Virus record (IMG/VR): IMGVR_UViG_2162886007_000002
Span: 1 to 47,591 of that record
Reading direction: 5' to 3' (one strand)
Origin: a virus
DNA length: 47,591 nucleotides
Shown: one piece after another, positions 13,879 through 21,432 of the stretch
Layout of the letters: each line of letters begins with the position of its first letter
How positions within the stretch are numbered: the first letter of the stretch is position 1
Notes under the pieces: model-generated
The model's input: the letters and a program-made list of their open reading frames with translations, nothing else
Told to the model about the DNA's origin: nothing
The model's database searches: none
Program-made: the position numbers and the translations under genes

Positions 13879-14901
13879 GTCGGCGTTCCGCAGCCATTCG
13901 GGCAGTTTGTCGTAGGGGCCGTAGATGATGTAGCCGCAAGAGCAGCGCAGGCGGTTGCCTTCAATCTCTTTCCAGGTGTGGCGAGCACCACTTAAATTGC
14001 AAACAGCGGGTGCCATAGAACGGCGTTCAGCTTCTGGTATCAAAACCGGGTTTAAGAACGGGCGGGGTGGTGTAGCGAAGGTGGCGTTGCACTCTACTAC
14101 GGGGGTGCCGTCAGGGTTGCGCGGCCAAGGCGCTTCATCAACCTGCCGCCGCAGCGCGTTGACCAAACCCTTGTCAATCTTGTACTCTTTGGCCAGGGTC
14201 AGCAGCTGTTTATCAGTCTGGTGGTGCAAGAACTCACGACTGCACTTGATGATGGGCAGCAGCTGTTCAATCACCACTTCACGGGTTGGGCGGGGCGTTT
14301 GGGTGTACTGCTCAAGCCATTCTTCACGGCTGAACGTGCGCAGCTTGTCAAAGTATTGCCCGGCGGCGTGGTCGCTCCAAACGAAGAAGGTGCCTTCTTG
14401 CTTTTGAATGCGCGCTCTGTAACTGTCGTCTGGCTCTTCAGTGTTGCGGGGCAGTTTGGCTTTAGCGCCGTAGTAGTCAAGCTCTGCACCAGTTGCAAGC
14501 GACAGACCTGGGCGGCCCAGCTCAGTGTCCAGACCAAACCCTTCACCGGCTCTCGGCTTAAAGTCCAAGAGGCTCTTTAGCGGCCCCTCAGTCAGCTCTT
14601 TGTATACGTCGCCAATCGAGTGTTCTTTCAGGCCTTGCCCGTAGGGTGCAGCCAAAAGAGGATTGGCGCCGTATACAAAGAGTTGGGCAAAGTTCAACTC
14701 AGCCGCCGGCTCACCGTACACCTTGGCTTGCAGGTAGCCCACAACTGCATAGCGGGCTTGGGTATTTGCGTCTTCACCCACAACCCCAAGCTGTGCTACG
14801 GTTTGACCCAGTGTATAGGCTTCGTGCAGTAGGTGGCGCAGCTTGCCGGCGCGCATACCCAACTTAATCCGGTCTTTACTGCCTTGTTTGAGTGACTTCA
14901 T
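13876..14901 (-). CDS. large hypothetical protein
   Basis: 341 residues, the largest accessory protein, with no family recognised. The N-terminus is helical (MKSLKQGSKDRIKLGMRAGK), and the C-terminus holds CNLSGARHTWKEIEGNRLRCSCG, which could bind zinc and resembles a Cys4 ribbon. There is no membrane segment. It is coupled to the upstream small gene by a 4-bp overlap. Confidence 0.72.
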   Translation of the reverse strand: MKSLKQGSKDRIKLGMRAGKLRHLLHEAYTLGQTVAQLGVVGEDANTQARYAVVGYLQAKVYGEPAAELNFAQLFVYGANPLLAAPYGQGLKEHSIGDVYKELTEGPLKSLLDFKPRAGEGFGLDTELGRPGLSLATGAELDYYGAKAKLPRNTEEPDDSYRARIQKQEGTFFVWSDHAAGQYFDKLRTFSREEWLEQYTQTPRPTREVVIEQLLPIIKCSREFLHHQTDKQLLTLAKEYKIDKGLVNALRRQVDEAPWPRNPDGTPVVECNATFATPPRPFLNPVLIPEAERRSMAPAVCNLSGARHTWKEIEGNRLRCSCGYIIYGPYDKLPEWLRNAD

Positions 14902-15146
14902 GGCATTAGCCCTCCAACCACACGCTGGTCACAGTACACGAGCGCCTTGTCTTGCTGGCCGCGTGACTGGATTTGGCCGCGCAACACGGGTAGGGCGCGT
15001 TCGCAGTTCACCAACTCGGCCTGAACCTGGGCACGGGTGGGGTTTTGTTGAACGGTTACAGCAGAGTGCGGATAACTGCACTGGTCGGGTGCGACTTTGC
15101 CGGCTTCACCGCAGGCAATGCCGACAAGGAGAGTGATTACGAACAT
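14898..15146 (-). CDS. small exported protein (probable)
   Basis: 82 residues. MFVITLLVGIACGEAG looks like a short signal peptide or weak lipobox ending at Cys12; the -3 Gly is not a classical lipobox residue. The rest is soluble with three more Cys. It overlaps DenV by 10 bp and the next gene by 4 bp. Confidence 0.65.
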   Translation of the reverse strand: MFVITLLVGIACGEAGKVAPDQCSYPHSAVTVQQNPTRAQVQAELVNCERALPVLRGQIQSRGQQDKALVYCDQRVVGGLMP

Positions 15147-15610
15147 GGCAACAGCTCCATAAACAAGGGGGTAGCCTCAGCCCGAGGCAGTGGGTGGCGC
15201 TCAATGACAGCAACCAAGAACTGAAACCATTCTACCTGAGTACCTTTCCAGCGTTCTTTCAGGCGGGTTAGACACACAACATGGTCTGTAGGGCTTGGTT
15301 GCCACACTTCAGGCCTACACAAGTCAGGGCGCTTCACCATACAGGTAGCCATAGCGGCGTCCAGGTTCATTACCGGGTTGTACTTGCGGCGGCGCATCTC
15401 AGCCACCAAAGCAGCGTGGCGTTGGTACAGCCAATGCAGCTTGTCACCGAAGAACGAAACGTGACCTGCACCCATGCGGTAGGGCCCCGCAGGCACGCGG
15501 AAAGGGCGTCCAGCTGCCACCCGGTTGATGATGCGCGGCAATTCGCGGTACTCAGCCAGGAGCCAAGGAGAGGGCAGCAGCTTTGGATCAACAGTGTTAA
15601 TGCGCGTCAT
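15137..15610 (-). CDS. denV: pyrimidine dimer DNA glycosylase / endonuclease V (DenV-like)
   Basis: 157 residues from ATG 15610, overlapping the previous gene by 14 bp. MTRIN...LLAEYRELPR matches the N-terminus of T4 endonuclease V, with Thr2 (nucleophile after Met removal) and Glu23 both in place. A second block (AGPYRMGAGHVSFFGDKLHW, then RHAALVAEMRRRKYNP) matches the T4 GKGHVTFFYDKL region. The enzyme cuts the glycosidic bond at UV-induced pyrimidine dimers and nicks the strand. A longer upstream in-frame start gives an unrelated extension and is rejected. Confidence 0.92.
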   Translation of the reverse strand: MTRINTVDPKLLPSPWLLAEYRELPRIINRVAAGRPFRVPAGPYRMGAGHVSFFGDKLHWLYQRHAALVAEMRRRKYNPVMNLDAAMATCMVKRPDLCRPEVWQPSPTDHVVCLTRLKERWKGTQVEWFQFLVAVIERHPLPRAEATPLFMELLPCS

Positions 15611-16256
15611 GAGCAATGGCCTTAGCAGCGTATTGGCGGGCACGCTGAACAGCAGCATCACCAGTGAGGGCTTCAAGAACAGTAAGGTGGCCAAAGCGGG
15701 GCTTGTGCTGTTCAGCAACAACCAAAGCCGCTGCATTGGCTTGGGTGGCGGGGGCGAACGACACCAGCATATTGCCGTCGCGCAACACCCATTCACGGTT
15801 CATCCATTCATCAAGAGTGAGGTTACGCCCGACTACCTGGGTGTCGCGGTTGCGTATGGCGCTGAGGCCGTCATACAGCTCAGCCCAGCGGGCGTTGCGT
15901 GACTGCCGCAACAGCTGTTCAGCGGTGGTCTCCTTGTTGTAGCGGGTGCCCTTGTACGGTGCGAAGTGTTCCCACATTGGCAGGTCGCTAGGGCCAAACC
16001 GCTTTGGCAACTCCTGAAACTCAGGCTTAGTAGGGAAGCGACCAGTAGGTGACAACTTAGGCAAGTTGTCAAACGTGCGCACTGAATGGCGCGGGCCTTG
16101 AATGGTGCCTTTCCACACGAAATCAACCTCTTGGTCCCAGGCGCGCTGGTACTTAGACAGCCAATCAGCAAACACTTCAGGCGAGTAGTACTGAGCTGTA
16201 TCAGGGAAGTCCTCAGCCAGTTTGGCAAGGATGGCGTCAAGAAGGGCTTTGTTCAT
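15597..16256 (-). CDS. hypothetical protein
   Basis: 219 residues, start preceded by AACTCAACTGGAG. The sequence is rich in Trp, Arg and Tyr in the middle (WEHFAPYKGTRYNKETTAEQ) and resembles no family I know. It precedes denV with a 14-bp overlap, so the two are probably co-translated. No membrane segment or obvious catalytic motif. Confidence 0.72.
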   Translation of the reverse strand: MNKALLDAILAKLAEDFPDTAQYYSPEVFADWLSKYQRAWDQEVDFVWKGTIQGPRHSVRTFDNLPKLSPTGRFPTKPEFQELPKRFGPSDLPMWEHFAPYKGTRYNKETTAEQLLRQSRNARWAELYDGLSAIRNRDTQVVGRNLTLDEWMNREWVLRDGNMLVSFAPATQANAAALVVAEQHKPRFGHLTVLEALTGDAAVQRARQYAAKAIAHDAH

Positions 16257-16263
16257 GAGTGTA

Positions 16264-16306
16264 TCTCCAGTTGAGTTGTACTGACGAAGCCCCAGTGAAG
16301 GGGCTT
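16264..16306 (-). promoter_or_regulatory. intercistronic hairpin plus conserved RBS leader, second copy
   Basis: AAGCCCC (16287-16293) pairs with GGGGCTT (16300-16306) around a 6-nt loop, and AACTCAACTGGAGATA follows on the minus strand. The same arrangement occurs at 7262-7300. Confidence 0.5.
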
Positions 16307-16324
16307 GGTAAGTGTAGCGGGGTA

Positions 16325-16555
16325 TCAGTTGGTGCGTGGAACGAAGTCCACTTCTTCCAAGTTAACGCGTTTCCACTTACCGTCAATCCAGGTGAAGAGG
16401 TCACCGTTGCTGTGAAGGCGGGCGAAAGAACCGCTAGCGTCCAGGTCTTCACGGGAGGCGTCTTTAGGGAAGACCTTACCTAAATCGGCAACACCGTGAA
16501 CATGCACAAAGGCTTCCATGGTGCTGAACACTACGTAGTCGTTTGAATTGTACAT
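16325..16555 (-). CDS. small hypothetical protein, first gene of promoter C operon
   Basis: 76 residues from MYNSNDYVVFSTMEAFVHVH. The frame is open upstream to 16639, but that stretch contains promoter C, so 16555 (after CTCAACTGGAG) is the start. The C-terminus (GDLFTWIDGKWKRVNLEEVD) looks beta-rich. No family was recognised. Confidence 0.72.
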   Translation of the reverse strand: MYNSNDYVVFSTMEAFVHVHGVADLGKVFPKDASREDLDASGSFARLHSNGDLFTWIDGKWKRVNLEEVDFVPRTN

Positions 16556-16589
16556 GGCCGTGCTCCAGTTGAGTTGTCTTACAGGGCAA

Positions 16590-16618
16590 AGTTTTGCCGA
16601 AGCTGTCGACGGTGTCCA
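16590..16618 (-). promoter_or_regulatory. promoter C (TGGACA-17 bp-AAAACT)
   Basis: Minus strand TGGACA (complement of 16613-16618), 17-bp spacer containing GTCGAC, AAAACT (complement of 16590-16595). The -10 sits inside a palindrome GGCAAAACTTTGCC (16586-16599). The weak -10 suggests a need for an activator. It heads the long leftward accessory operon. Confidence 0.65.
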
Positions 16619-16639
16619 CCTTTTTCTTCGCGAAAACAT

Positions 16640-16657
16640 GACCGCTGATCGGATTTA
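16640..16657 (-). promoter_or_regulatory. operator-like dyad upstream of promoter C
   Basis: TAAATCCGATCAGCGGTC on the minus strand is identical to 28236-28253 (plus strand) upstream of promoter D. It lies 21 bp from the -35 box, against 11 bp at B and D. Confidence 0.7.
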
Positions 16658-16856
16658 CGGTCGACAGTCAAAGCTTCTTAAGAAGGGCCTCGGTAAACTG
16701 GCGCTGTATACCCAAGAAGGGGTTTCGTTACACAGCGACGTCGACAGCTGGCTTCTTCTTCTTTGGCGCTTCTTCAGGGCGTAAGAAGAAGAACAGCGAG
16801 CCGGCGGGGCGTCTTGCACCCTAGCGTCAAAGAAGGGCCTCGGATCGACAGTTTAT
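16658..16856. other. non-coding stretch with direct repeats
   Basis: No convincing gene. AAGAAGGGCCTCGG occurs twice as a direct repeat (16680-16693 and 16830-16843), and GTCGAC occurs twice. The stretch is rich in CTTCTT and AAGAAG tracts. It separates promoter C from the second 121-bp element. Confidence 0.6.
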
Positions 16857-16977
16857 AAGAACCGTAAGAACACTAAGACCGCTATTTCCGACTGAAAATC
16901 GTGCAATATGGGTCGGAGCACGAACTTTGCTTTTCATTCCATAGTAAGGGGAACGATTTAGCGTTCTTCCGGTTCTT
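16857..16977. repeat. 121-bp intergenic element, copy 2
   Basis: Arms AAGAACCGTAAGAACACTAA (16857-16876) and the inverted partner at 16958-16977 (18 of 20 matching). It aligns without gaps to 8781-8901 at roughly 70 percent identity by eye, with conserved AGCACGAACTTTGC and CCATAG blocks. No gene overlaps it. The remaining 16978-17118 holds further GGTTCTT and AAGAACC copies and no gene. Confidence 0.85.
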
Positions 16978-17118
16978 ATCGGTCTTGGAGCCTATCAGGA
17001 TTAGGGTCACAATAAGAACTATAACTCTACTTTACAGTTCTTCTTATAGTTCTTATGGTTCTTACTTCTTCTTTACCAAACCCACCAAAGAACCGCAAAA
17101 CTATCAAATTTTGGCCGT

Positions 17119-17146
17119 GAAAAAGGGCACCCGAAGGCACCCTTTT
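17119..17146 (-). terminator. leftward terminator of the primase gene
   Basis: Minus strand AAAAGGGTGCC, UUCG loop, GGTGCCCTTTT and a U-run: an 11-bp stem including two wobble pairs, just after the primase stop at 17165. Confidence 0.88.
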
Positions 17147-17164
17147 GCGGTTCTTCCGCCACTA

Positions 17165-19792
17165 CTAACTTTCCCACTGCCCGCTTTCGCTGCTCTCAAC
17201 TTCATTTTGCCACTGCTTATAACGACTCACGAAATGCCGCGCTTCAATGTGGAAGTCGTCAAGATCATCATGAAAGTGGGTCCAGTGAAACCCTTCTGCA
17301 TAGGTTCGAATCTGCTTAGCCGTGAGCCCTGGCATGAGCCAAACCCGGTCCCAAAACTGGACCCCGTGTTTGCCTGTTCTGCGGAACCGGCTTTCCAGCG
17401 CTGTACCGCCACCCAGGCGCGTGAATCCCATAGACTCAAGAGTGTTTGAAAAGTTGCGGCGCGTATGGGCGTCCCCTCCTGATAACTGCTCTGCCAACCG
17501 TTGCTCGTACTGATTAATACTGCTGAACGCCCGCGTGATACTAATCAAATCCGATTCGTACATCAAAGGGGACGTTACATCAAAGGGATTACATGGCTGG
17601 TCCAGCGCTCGGGCTATTGCACAGTGTGGCCAGGAATCGTTTTGCATCTCCATCTCTTTAGTGGCAGCTGTCTTCAGTGGTTCGTTTGGGTCGAACGGCG
17701 TGTTGCGCCAATCCCATTCCTTGAAGAAGTAACGCACCGCTGCTTTGTTGTCCTCATCGTCCAACCAGTCGCACAGGTTGTCATAATAAGCCCGCTCCAG
17801 CTGACGCTTCGGCCCTTCCACCATCACATAGCGGCGGTCACCGGGTTCCAGCTGCATGCGGTCTTCCGGGTTGCGAAAGGCTATCTTGAGACTAAAGTTC
17901 GGCACTTCCTGGTAGTCTTTCTGCATGGCGCGGCGCTGCACGTTCGGGTTAGCAGTGTACTTCTTCAAGAAGTTGTACACCGTGTCGCCGCCGTCGCGTT
18001 TGGTGGGGAACTTGAACTCTTCAAATACGTCAACGTGCGCGTTGCTAATCCAACCCTTCTTGTCGTCCACCAGCATCTCAGCGGTGACTTCCTGCACATT
18101 GGACTCACCGAAGATGGCAGCAAACACACGCTCCCGCAGAATCGACTTACCAATGCCCTTGCCACCCTCAATGATGAACATGTACTTAATCAGCTTGCCC
18201 GGTTGCTGGTACGTGTAAGCAATCATGCTGATGAACCAATCGCGCTCGGCCTTGTTGGGTATCAGGTACTCAAGGTGTTTGAGCAGCGGTTTGACGTTGC
18301 CCTTGGTGATGTCGCCACGCGGCACACGGTAGCGGTTGAGGTACTTGACATCCTTGTATTCGTACACATCGTTCTCAGGCTTGCCTGGGTGGTAGCCCTT
18401 GGCCGAGGCAGTGAGCAGCAGCCGCTTGTCAAAGGCGTATTCACGACCTAACTTAAGCTCTGCGAACACCGCAAAACCGACGCGCTCGGCGCATTGGTCG
18501 TACAGCTCTGCAATGAGGTTCTTAAACGCCGACTTGGGCCGAGGCGTGCCGTCTTCCAGGTCAATGAGGCTGTCGTCCGACAGAATCCACACATACTTTT
18601 GCAGGTGGCGCTTGAGCAGCTTGTCAACGCGCTCGCGCACTTCATTAAGTTCTTCCGCATCACGGGCAACCACTTCCTCGGTCAACTCTTTATAGTGTTC
18701 CTGCACACTTTTAAGAGTGACACCGCGACGTTGCTTAATCAGGTCGAACAACTCTTTGCGTTCCGCCGGGTTGAGCTTGTCCTTGCTGTTGGCCAACTGC
18801 GACATGACCGCGTCGTACACTTCCTTGGACTCAAGGGGCGACGACATAATGGAACTGCGGTGGTGTTCGTAGCCGAATGCGTTGTTGTTGCGCTCGAACG
18901 ACACCCAAACGCGGCGCAGGCCATCCAGCTGTTCTTCATCAAGCGGTTCATCCAGCTTGTCGTTCATGGCCTCAATCTGGACCATAATGTTCTCAAGCGA
19001 CTCGCCGTTATCCTTCTGCCAGCGCATGAACCCCACAAACTGGTTGTGCCGCTCGCCAGCTTCAAACTGCACGCCGGGCTTCATTTCAGCGGGTGACACC
19101 GCGTAGCTGCGACCTGGGTTTGTGCCAGCCATCATCTTGCCAATGGCCAATGCTGTTTCCGGGTCCAAGTGCTCGCCCTTGGTGTTTGCCCAGAAAATAG
19201 CCTCATCGGCGCGGTCTTCAGGGGCGCTGTGCCAGTACATGGGCTGCGACGCCACCTTTGAACACTCATCGTAGGTCTGCGCCACGCCTAAGAACTCGGC
19301 AAAGCCCAACACCACAAACGGCTGGTCACGCGGGCTCACCGGCTCTTTATATGGAACCACCACGCGAAACTTATTTTCCTTGCCGGCGGTCAGCGGGTCG
19401 TAGCTGAAAGTTGTGTACACCGCGTAGGCCAAGCCCTCGGCGTCCAACTTGTCACGAATTTCCTCAGGCGGCGGGGCGTCCGGGGAGTCAATGTCCAAGA
19501 CCACGCCGTAGAAGGCTTCAACACCGTTGTTGCGGCGGTGCATTTCACCGTTCTCGGCTTTGTCCGTGAAATTGGCGAACACAAAGTAGGGGCACAGCTC
19601 CTTTTTCTTGGCAATTTTGAGCTTAGACAATGCGGCTGCGACATCTGCCCACGTTACACTCCTAACCTTTACGGTTGCGTGGACCTTCCGTTTTTCTACT
19701 CCCTTGACGTTCTCAATGTGCTTAATCCCATGCCACAATTGTGGCGCTGTCGCAATCTTAAGTGCCGGGACACCTTTACGCGCATCAGTCAT
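17165..19792 (-). CDS. primase-helicase (primpol-like N-terminus, VapE-type SF3-like ATPase)
   Basis: 875 residues. The N-terminal part (about 65-215) has FYGVVLDIDSPDAPP and YTTFSYD...KFRVVVPY, resembling a primase-polymerase domain with an acidic metal-binding site. The ATPase domain (about 535-640) has Walker A EGGKGIGKS near 540-548 and an acidic DVFEEF stretch, as in virulence-associated E / SF3 helicases. It would unwind and prime the phage origin. It is a monocistronic leftward gene ended by its own terminator and divergent from the other replication genes. CGGAG lies before the ATG. Confidence 0.87.
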   Translation of the reverse strand: MTDARKGVPALKIATAPQLWHGIKHIENVKGVEKRKVHATVKVRSVTWADVAAALSKLKIAKKKELCPYFVFANFTDKAENGEMHRRNNGVEAFYGVVLDIDSPDAPPPEEIRDKLDAEGLAYAVYTTFSYDPLTAGKENKFRVVVPYKEPVSPRDQPFVVLGFAEFLGVAQTYDECSKVASQPMYWHSAPEDRADEAIFWANTKGEHLDPETALAIGKMMAGTNPGRSYAVSPAEMKPGVQFEAGERHNQFVGFMRWQKDNGESLENIMVQIEAMNDKLDEPLDEEQLDGLRRVWVSFERNNNAFGYEHHRSSIMSSPLESKEVYDAVMSQLANSKDKLNPAERKELFDLIKQRRGVTLKSVQEHYKELTEEVVARDAEELNEVRERVDKLLKRHLQKYVWILSDDSLIDLEDGTPRPKSAFKNLIAELYDQCAERVGFAVFAELKLGREYAFDKRLLLTASAKGYHPGKPENDVYEYKDVKYLNRYRVPRGDITKGNVKPLLKHLEYLIPNKAERDWFISMIAYTYQQPGKLIKYMFIIEGGKGIGKSILRERVFAAIFGESNVQEVTAEMLVDDKKGWISNAHVDVFEEFKFPTKRDGGDTVYNFLKKYTANPNVQRRAMQKDYQEVPNFSLKIAFRNPEDRMQLEPGDRRYVMVEGPKRQLERAYYDNLCDWLDDEDNKAAVRYFFKEWDWRNTPFDPNEPLKTAATKEMEMQNDSWPHCAIARALDQPCNPFDVTSPLMYESDLISITRAFSSINQYEQRLAEQLSGGDAHTRRNFSNTLESMGFTRLGGGTALESRFRRTGKHGVQFWDRVWLMPGLTAKQIRTYAEGFHWTHFHDDLDDFHIEARHFVSRYKQWQNEVESSESGQWES

Positions 19793-19843
19793 ACTTCGCT
19801 CCGTTGTGACTCATTCGGACGGGTTGTAACGTTGGGGGTACAC

Positions 19844-19879
19844 GCCCGCTTAGGTTGCTCCACCTAAGCGGGCTTTTTT
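19844..19879 (+). terminator. rightward-facing terminator in the divergent replication region
   Basis: A perfect 12-bp stem GCCCGCTTAGGT / ACCTAAGCGGGC (19844-19855 and 19862-19873), 6-nt loop and six T. Its U-run works only for rightward transcription, yet no rightward gene precedes it. It could stop antisense transcription from the primase gene. In the leftward primase mRNA it would be a 5' UTR hairpin. Confidence 0.75.
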
Positions 19880-19910
19880 ATGCCCGTCTTACAGTGGTTA
19901 AGTGCCGGGG

Positions 19911-19939
19911 AGTATACAGCTCGGCGCTGCCTTTGTCCT
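19911..19939 (-). promoter_or_regulatory. primase promoter, AGGACA-17 bp-TATACT
   Basis: Minus strand AGGACA (complement of 19934-19939) and TATACT (complement of 19911-19916), giving a leader of about 110 nt before the primase start. Confidence 0.6.
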
Positions 19940-20062
19940 ATCCTCATGCCCTGCCCCGCTTACACACTGCCATTCCTTAAGACTATTTATACACGGGTGC
20001 CGCCCACGGCCTAACCGTTGCCGGGTGCTTACACAAACTGTGAAGAAAAGAGCAACAACCGC

Positions 20063-20091
20063 TTGACAAGTGAAGAAGAACGGCACAAACT
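20063..20091 (+). promoter_or_regulatory. rightward replication promoter, TTGACA-17 bp-CAAACT
   Basis: A perfect TTGACA at 20063-20068 and CAAACT at 20086-20091. A 62-bp leader leads to GGAGCAACAAC before the ATG at 20153. The rest of 19940-20062 is GC-rich with several short inverted repeats and no gene. Confidence 0.7.
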
Positions 20092-20152
20092 TGCCGCACG
20101 TCTTCGACGTTCCCCGGCGCTCAAGCCGACCAACTGAATATGGAGCAACAAC

Positions 20153-20764
20153 ATGTCCCTGCAACTCGGCCTCATCGTCCTGCCATCCGACACCGCTGAA
20201 CTGAACAAAGTCCTGGAAGCGCTCTCCAAGTTGGGCGTTTCTTCCGTCGCTGCTCCTGCCGTTGTTAAAGCTGCTGCCGGCAAAGGCAAAACTGCCCCGG
20301 TCGTTGAAGAAGAACCGGAAACCGAAACCCTGCCAGCCGTGACCGCTGACCAAGTCAAAACCGCCATGACCCGCGTTCGTGACGAACTGGGTGACGAAAC
20401 CATCACCGAACTGCTGACCGCCTTCGGCGCCACCAAACTGAAAGACGTTGCCAAAGACGACTGGTCGGCCCTGGTTGCTGCCGCCAACGCCGCGCTGAAC
20501 CCTGCCGCTGGTTCGGGTGACGACGATGACGGTTTCGGCCTGGACGACGACGGTGATGACGGTTTCGGCCTGGACGACGATGACGGCGCAGCTGAAGTTG
20601 ATGCTGAAGAAGTCAAAGTCAACGTGCAAACCTATGCCAAGAAGCATGGCAAGGAAAAGGCTCAGGCCATCCTGACCAAGCACGGCTTGAACACCGTTCG
20701 CGGTCTGGCTTCCGCTGCCAACGACGTGCTGGCCAAAATCAACGCCGCCGCTCTCAAACTGTAA
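20153..20764 (+). CDS. duplicated-domain protein with acidic linker, replication module
   Basis: 203 residues. Two similar helical domains (about 62-115 and 152-200, each with a pattern like LL..FGA..LKDV) flank an acidic linker (about 121-145) with repeated DDDDGFGL units. The linker resembles the acidic tail of the ssDNA-binding protein encoded at 23340. Similar proteins sit beside ssb genes in other phages, so a role in loading or recombination is plausible, but no function is known. It has its own promoter and terminator, so it is probably highly expressed. Confidence 0.78.
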   Translation: MSLQLGLIVLPSDTAELNKVLEALSKLGVSSVAAPAVVKAAAGKGKTAPVVEEEPETETLPAVTADQVKTAMTRVRDELGDETITELLTAFGATKLKDVAKDDWSALVAAANAALNPAAGSGDDDDGFGLDDDGDDGFGLDDDDGAAEVDAEEVKVNVQTYAKKHGKEKAQAILTKHGLNTVRGLASAANDVLAKINAAALKL

Positions 20765-20790
20765 CCCACCCAGTCGTTACATAGACTAAC

Positions 20791-20818
20791 AAAAGCCCGG
20801 CCTCAGTGCTGGGCTTTT
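20791..20818 (+). terminator. rightward terminator
   Basis: AAAAGCCC pairs with GGGCTTTT around a GC-rich loop. It isolates the gene at 20153 from the next transcription unit. Confidence 0.82.
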
Positions 20819-20830
20819 GCCGTTTAAGAG

Positions 20831-20859
20831 TTGACGTTTATACAGCAATGTGCTATATT
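20831..20859 (+). promoter_or_regulatory. rightward promoter, TTGACG-17 bp-TATATT
   Basis: Near-consensus boxes at 20831-20836 and 20854-20859. It starts the run of small genes and the DUF2800 nuclease. Confidence 0.78.
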
Positions 20860-20888
20860 CAGCGTTCAACTTACACGAGGATTGTATC

Positions 20889-21110
20889 ATGGTACTCACT
20901 TGGGTTTTCGCTGTTTGTCTGCTGAATGCACAAGGCGAGTGCCGCGCCTACATTCCGCAGAGCAATTTTGCCTACCTCCCGCTTGAACAGGCGCATGACA
21001 AATGCACTGACCTGCTTAAGATGATGGGCGGAGGCAACCGCAAGAGCGGCCAAATTAACGTGTGCGTGAAAGCGTACCAGTACGATGAGACATTGGGGGC
21101 GTATAAATGA
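20889..21110 (+). CDS. small probably exported protein
   Basis: 73 residues from MVLTWVFAVCLLNAQGECRA, with ACGAGGA ahead of the ATG. The upstream in-frame start at 20850 overlaps the promoter -10 box and is rejected. The hydrophobic N-terminus resembles a signal peptide or anchor, and four Cys could form disulfides outside the cytoplasm. No family was recognised. Confidence 0.7.
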   Translation: MVLTWVFAVCLLNAQGECRAYIPQSNFAYLPLEQAHDKCTDLLKMMGGGNRKSGQINVCVKAYQYDETLGAYK

Positions 21111-21250
21111 GAGCATGGCTGTTGCACTGGCTACGGGTGTTCTTCCCGTCGGTTAGCCTTCCGCAGAACCCGCACCTTAAGCGCAAAGCTGAACGCCGGG
21201 CGCGCTACAAAGAATTGCAACGCAAAGCATTCGAGGGTGGTCACAAATGA
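21107..21250 (+). CDS. 47-residue basic protein
   Basis: MRAWLLHWLRVFFPSVSLPQ begins the protein, which ends with a very basic helix (HLKRKAERRARYKELQRKAF). It overlaps both neighbours by 4 bp (ATGA). It may be a small membrane-associated or nucleic-acid-binding protein; no family was recognised. Confidence 0.65.
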   Translation: MRAWLLHWLRVFFPSVSLPQNPHLKRKAERRARYKELQRKAFEGGHK

Positions 21251-21432
21251 ACAAGACCCCTGAACAAGTACTGCGGGAAATACAAGAAGCGTGCGAACGT
21301 ATGCGGCTTGCCGGCGCACCCGCTGTAACTGAACTTAAGATCATCCGCAGCGAATACTTGCCAGCGGGCACCATGGTTGTTGCCCCTGACGTATACGCCA
21401 TGTTTCAGCAAGTCCCAGGGAAGCAACCATGA
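21247..21432 (+). CDS. 61-residue hypothetical protein
   Basis: MNKTPEQVLREIQEACERMR starts a helical N-terminal half followed by a short beta-like half (TELKIIRSEYLPAGTMVVAP). Coupled to both neighbours by 4-bp overlaps. No family was recognised. Confidence 0.65.
   Translation: MNKTPEQVLREIQEACERMRLAGAPAVTELKIIRSEYLPAGTMVVAPDVYAMFQQVPGKQP

Noticed and set aside
17501-18451. 316-residue plus-strand frame
   Set aside because: Antisense to the primase-helicase ATPase domain; shadow frame.
19898-20683. 261-residue minus-strand frame across the divergent region
   Set aside because: Antisense to the duplicated-domain gene and crosses two promoters; low-complexity translation.
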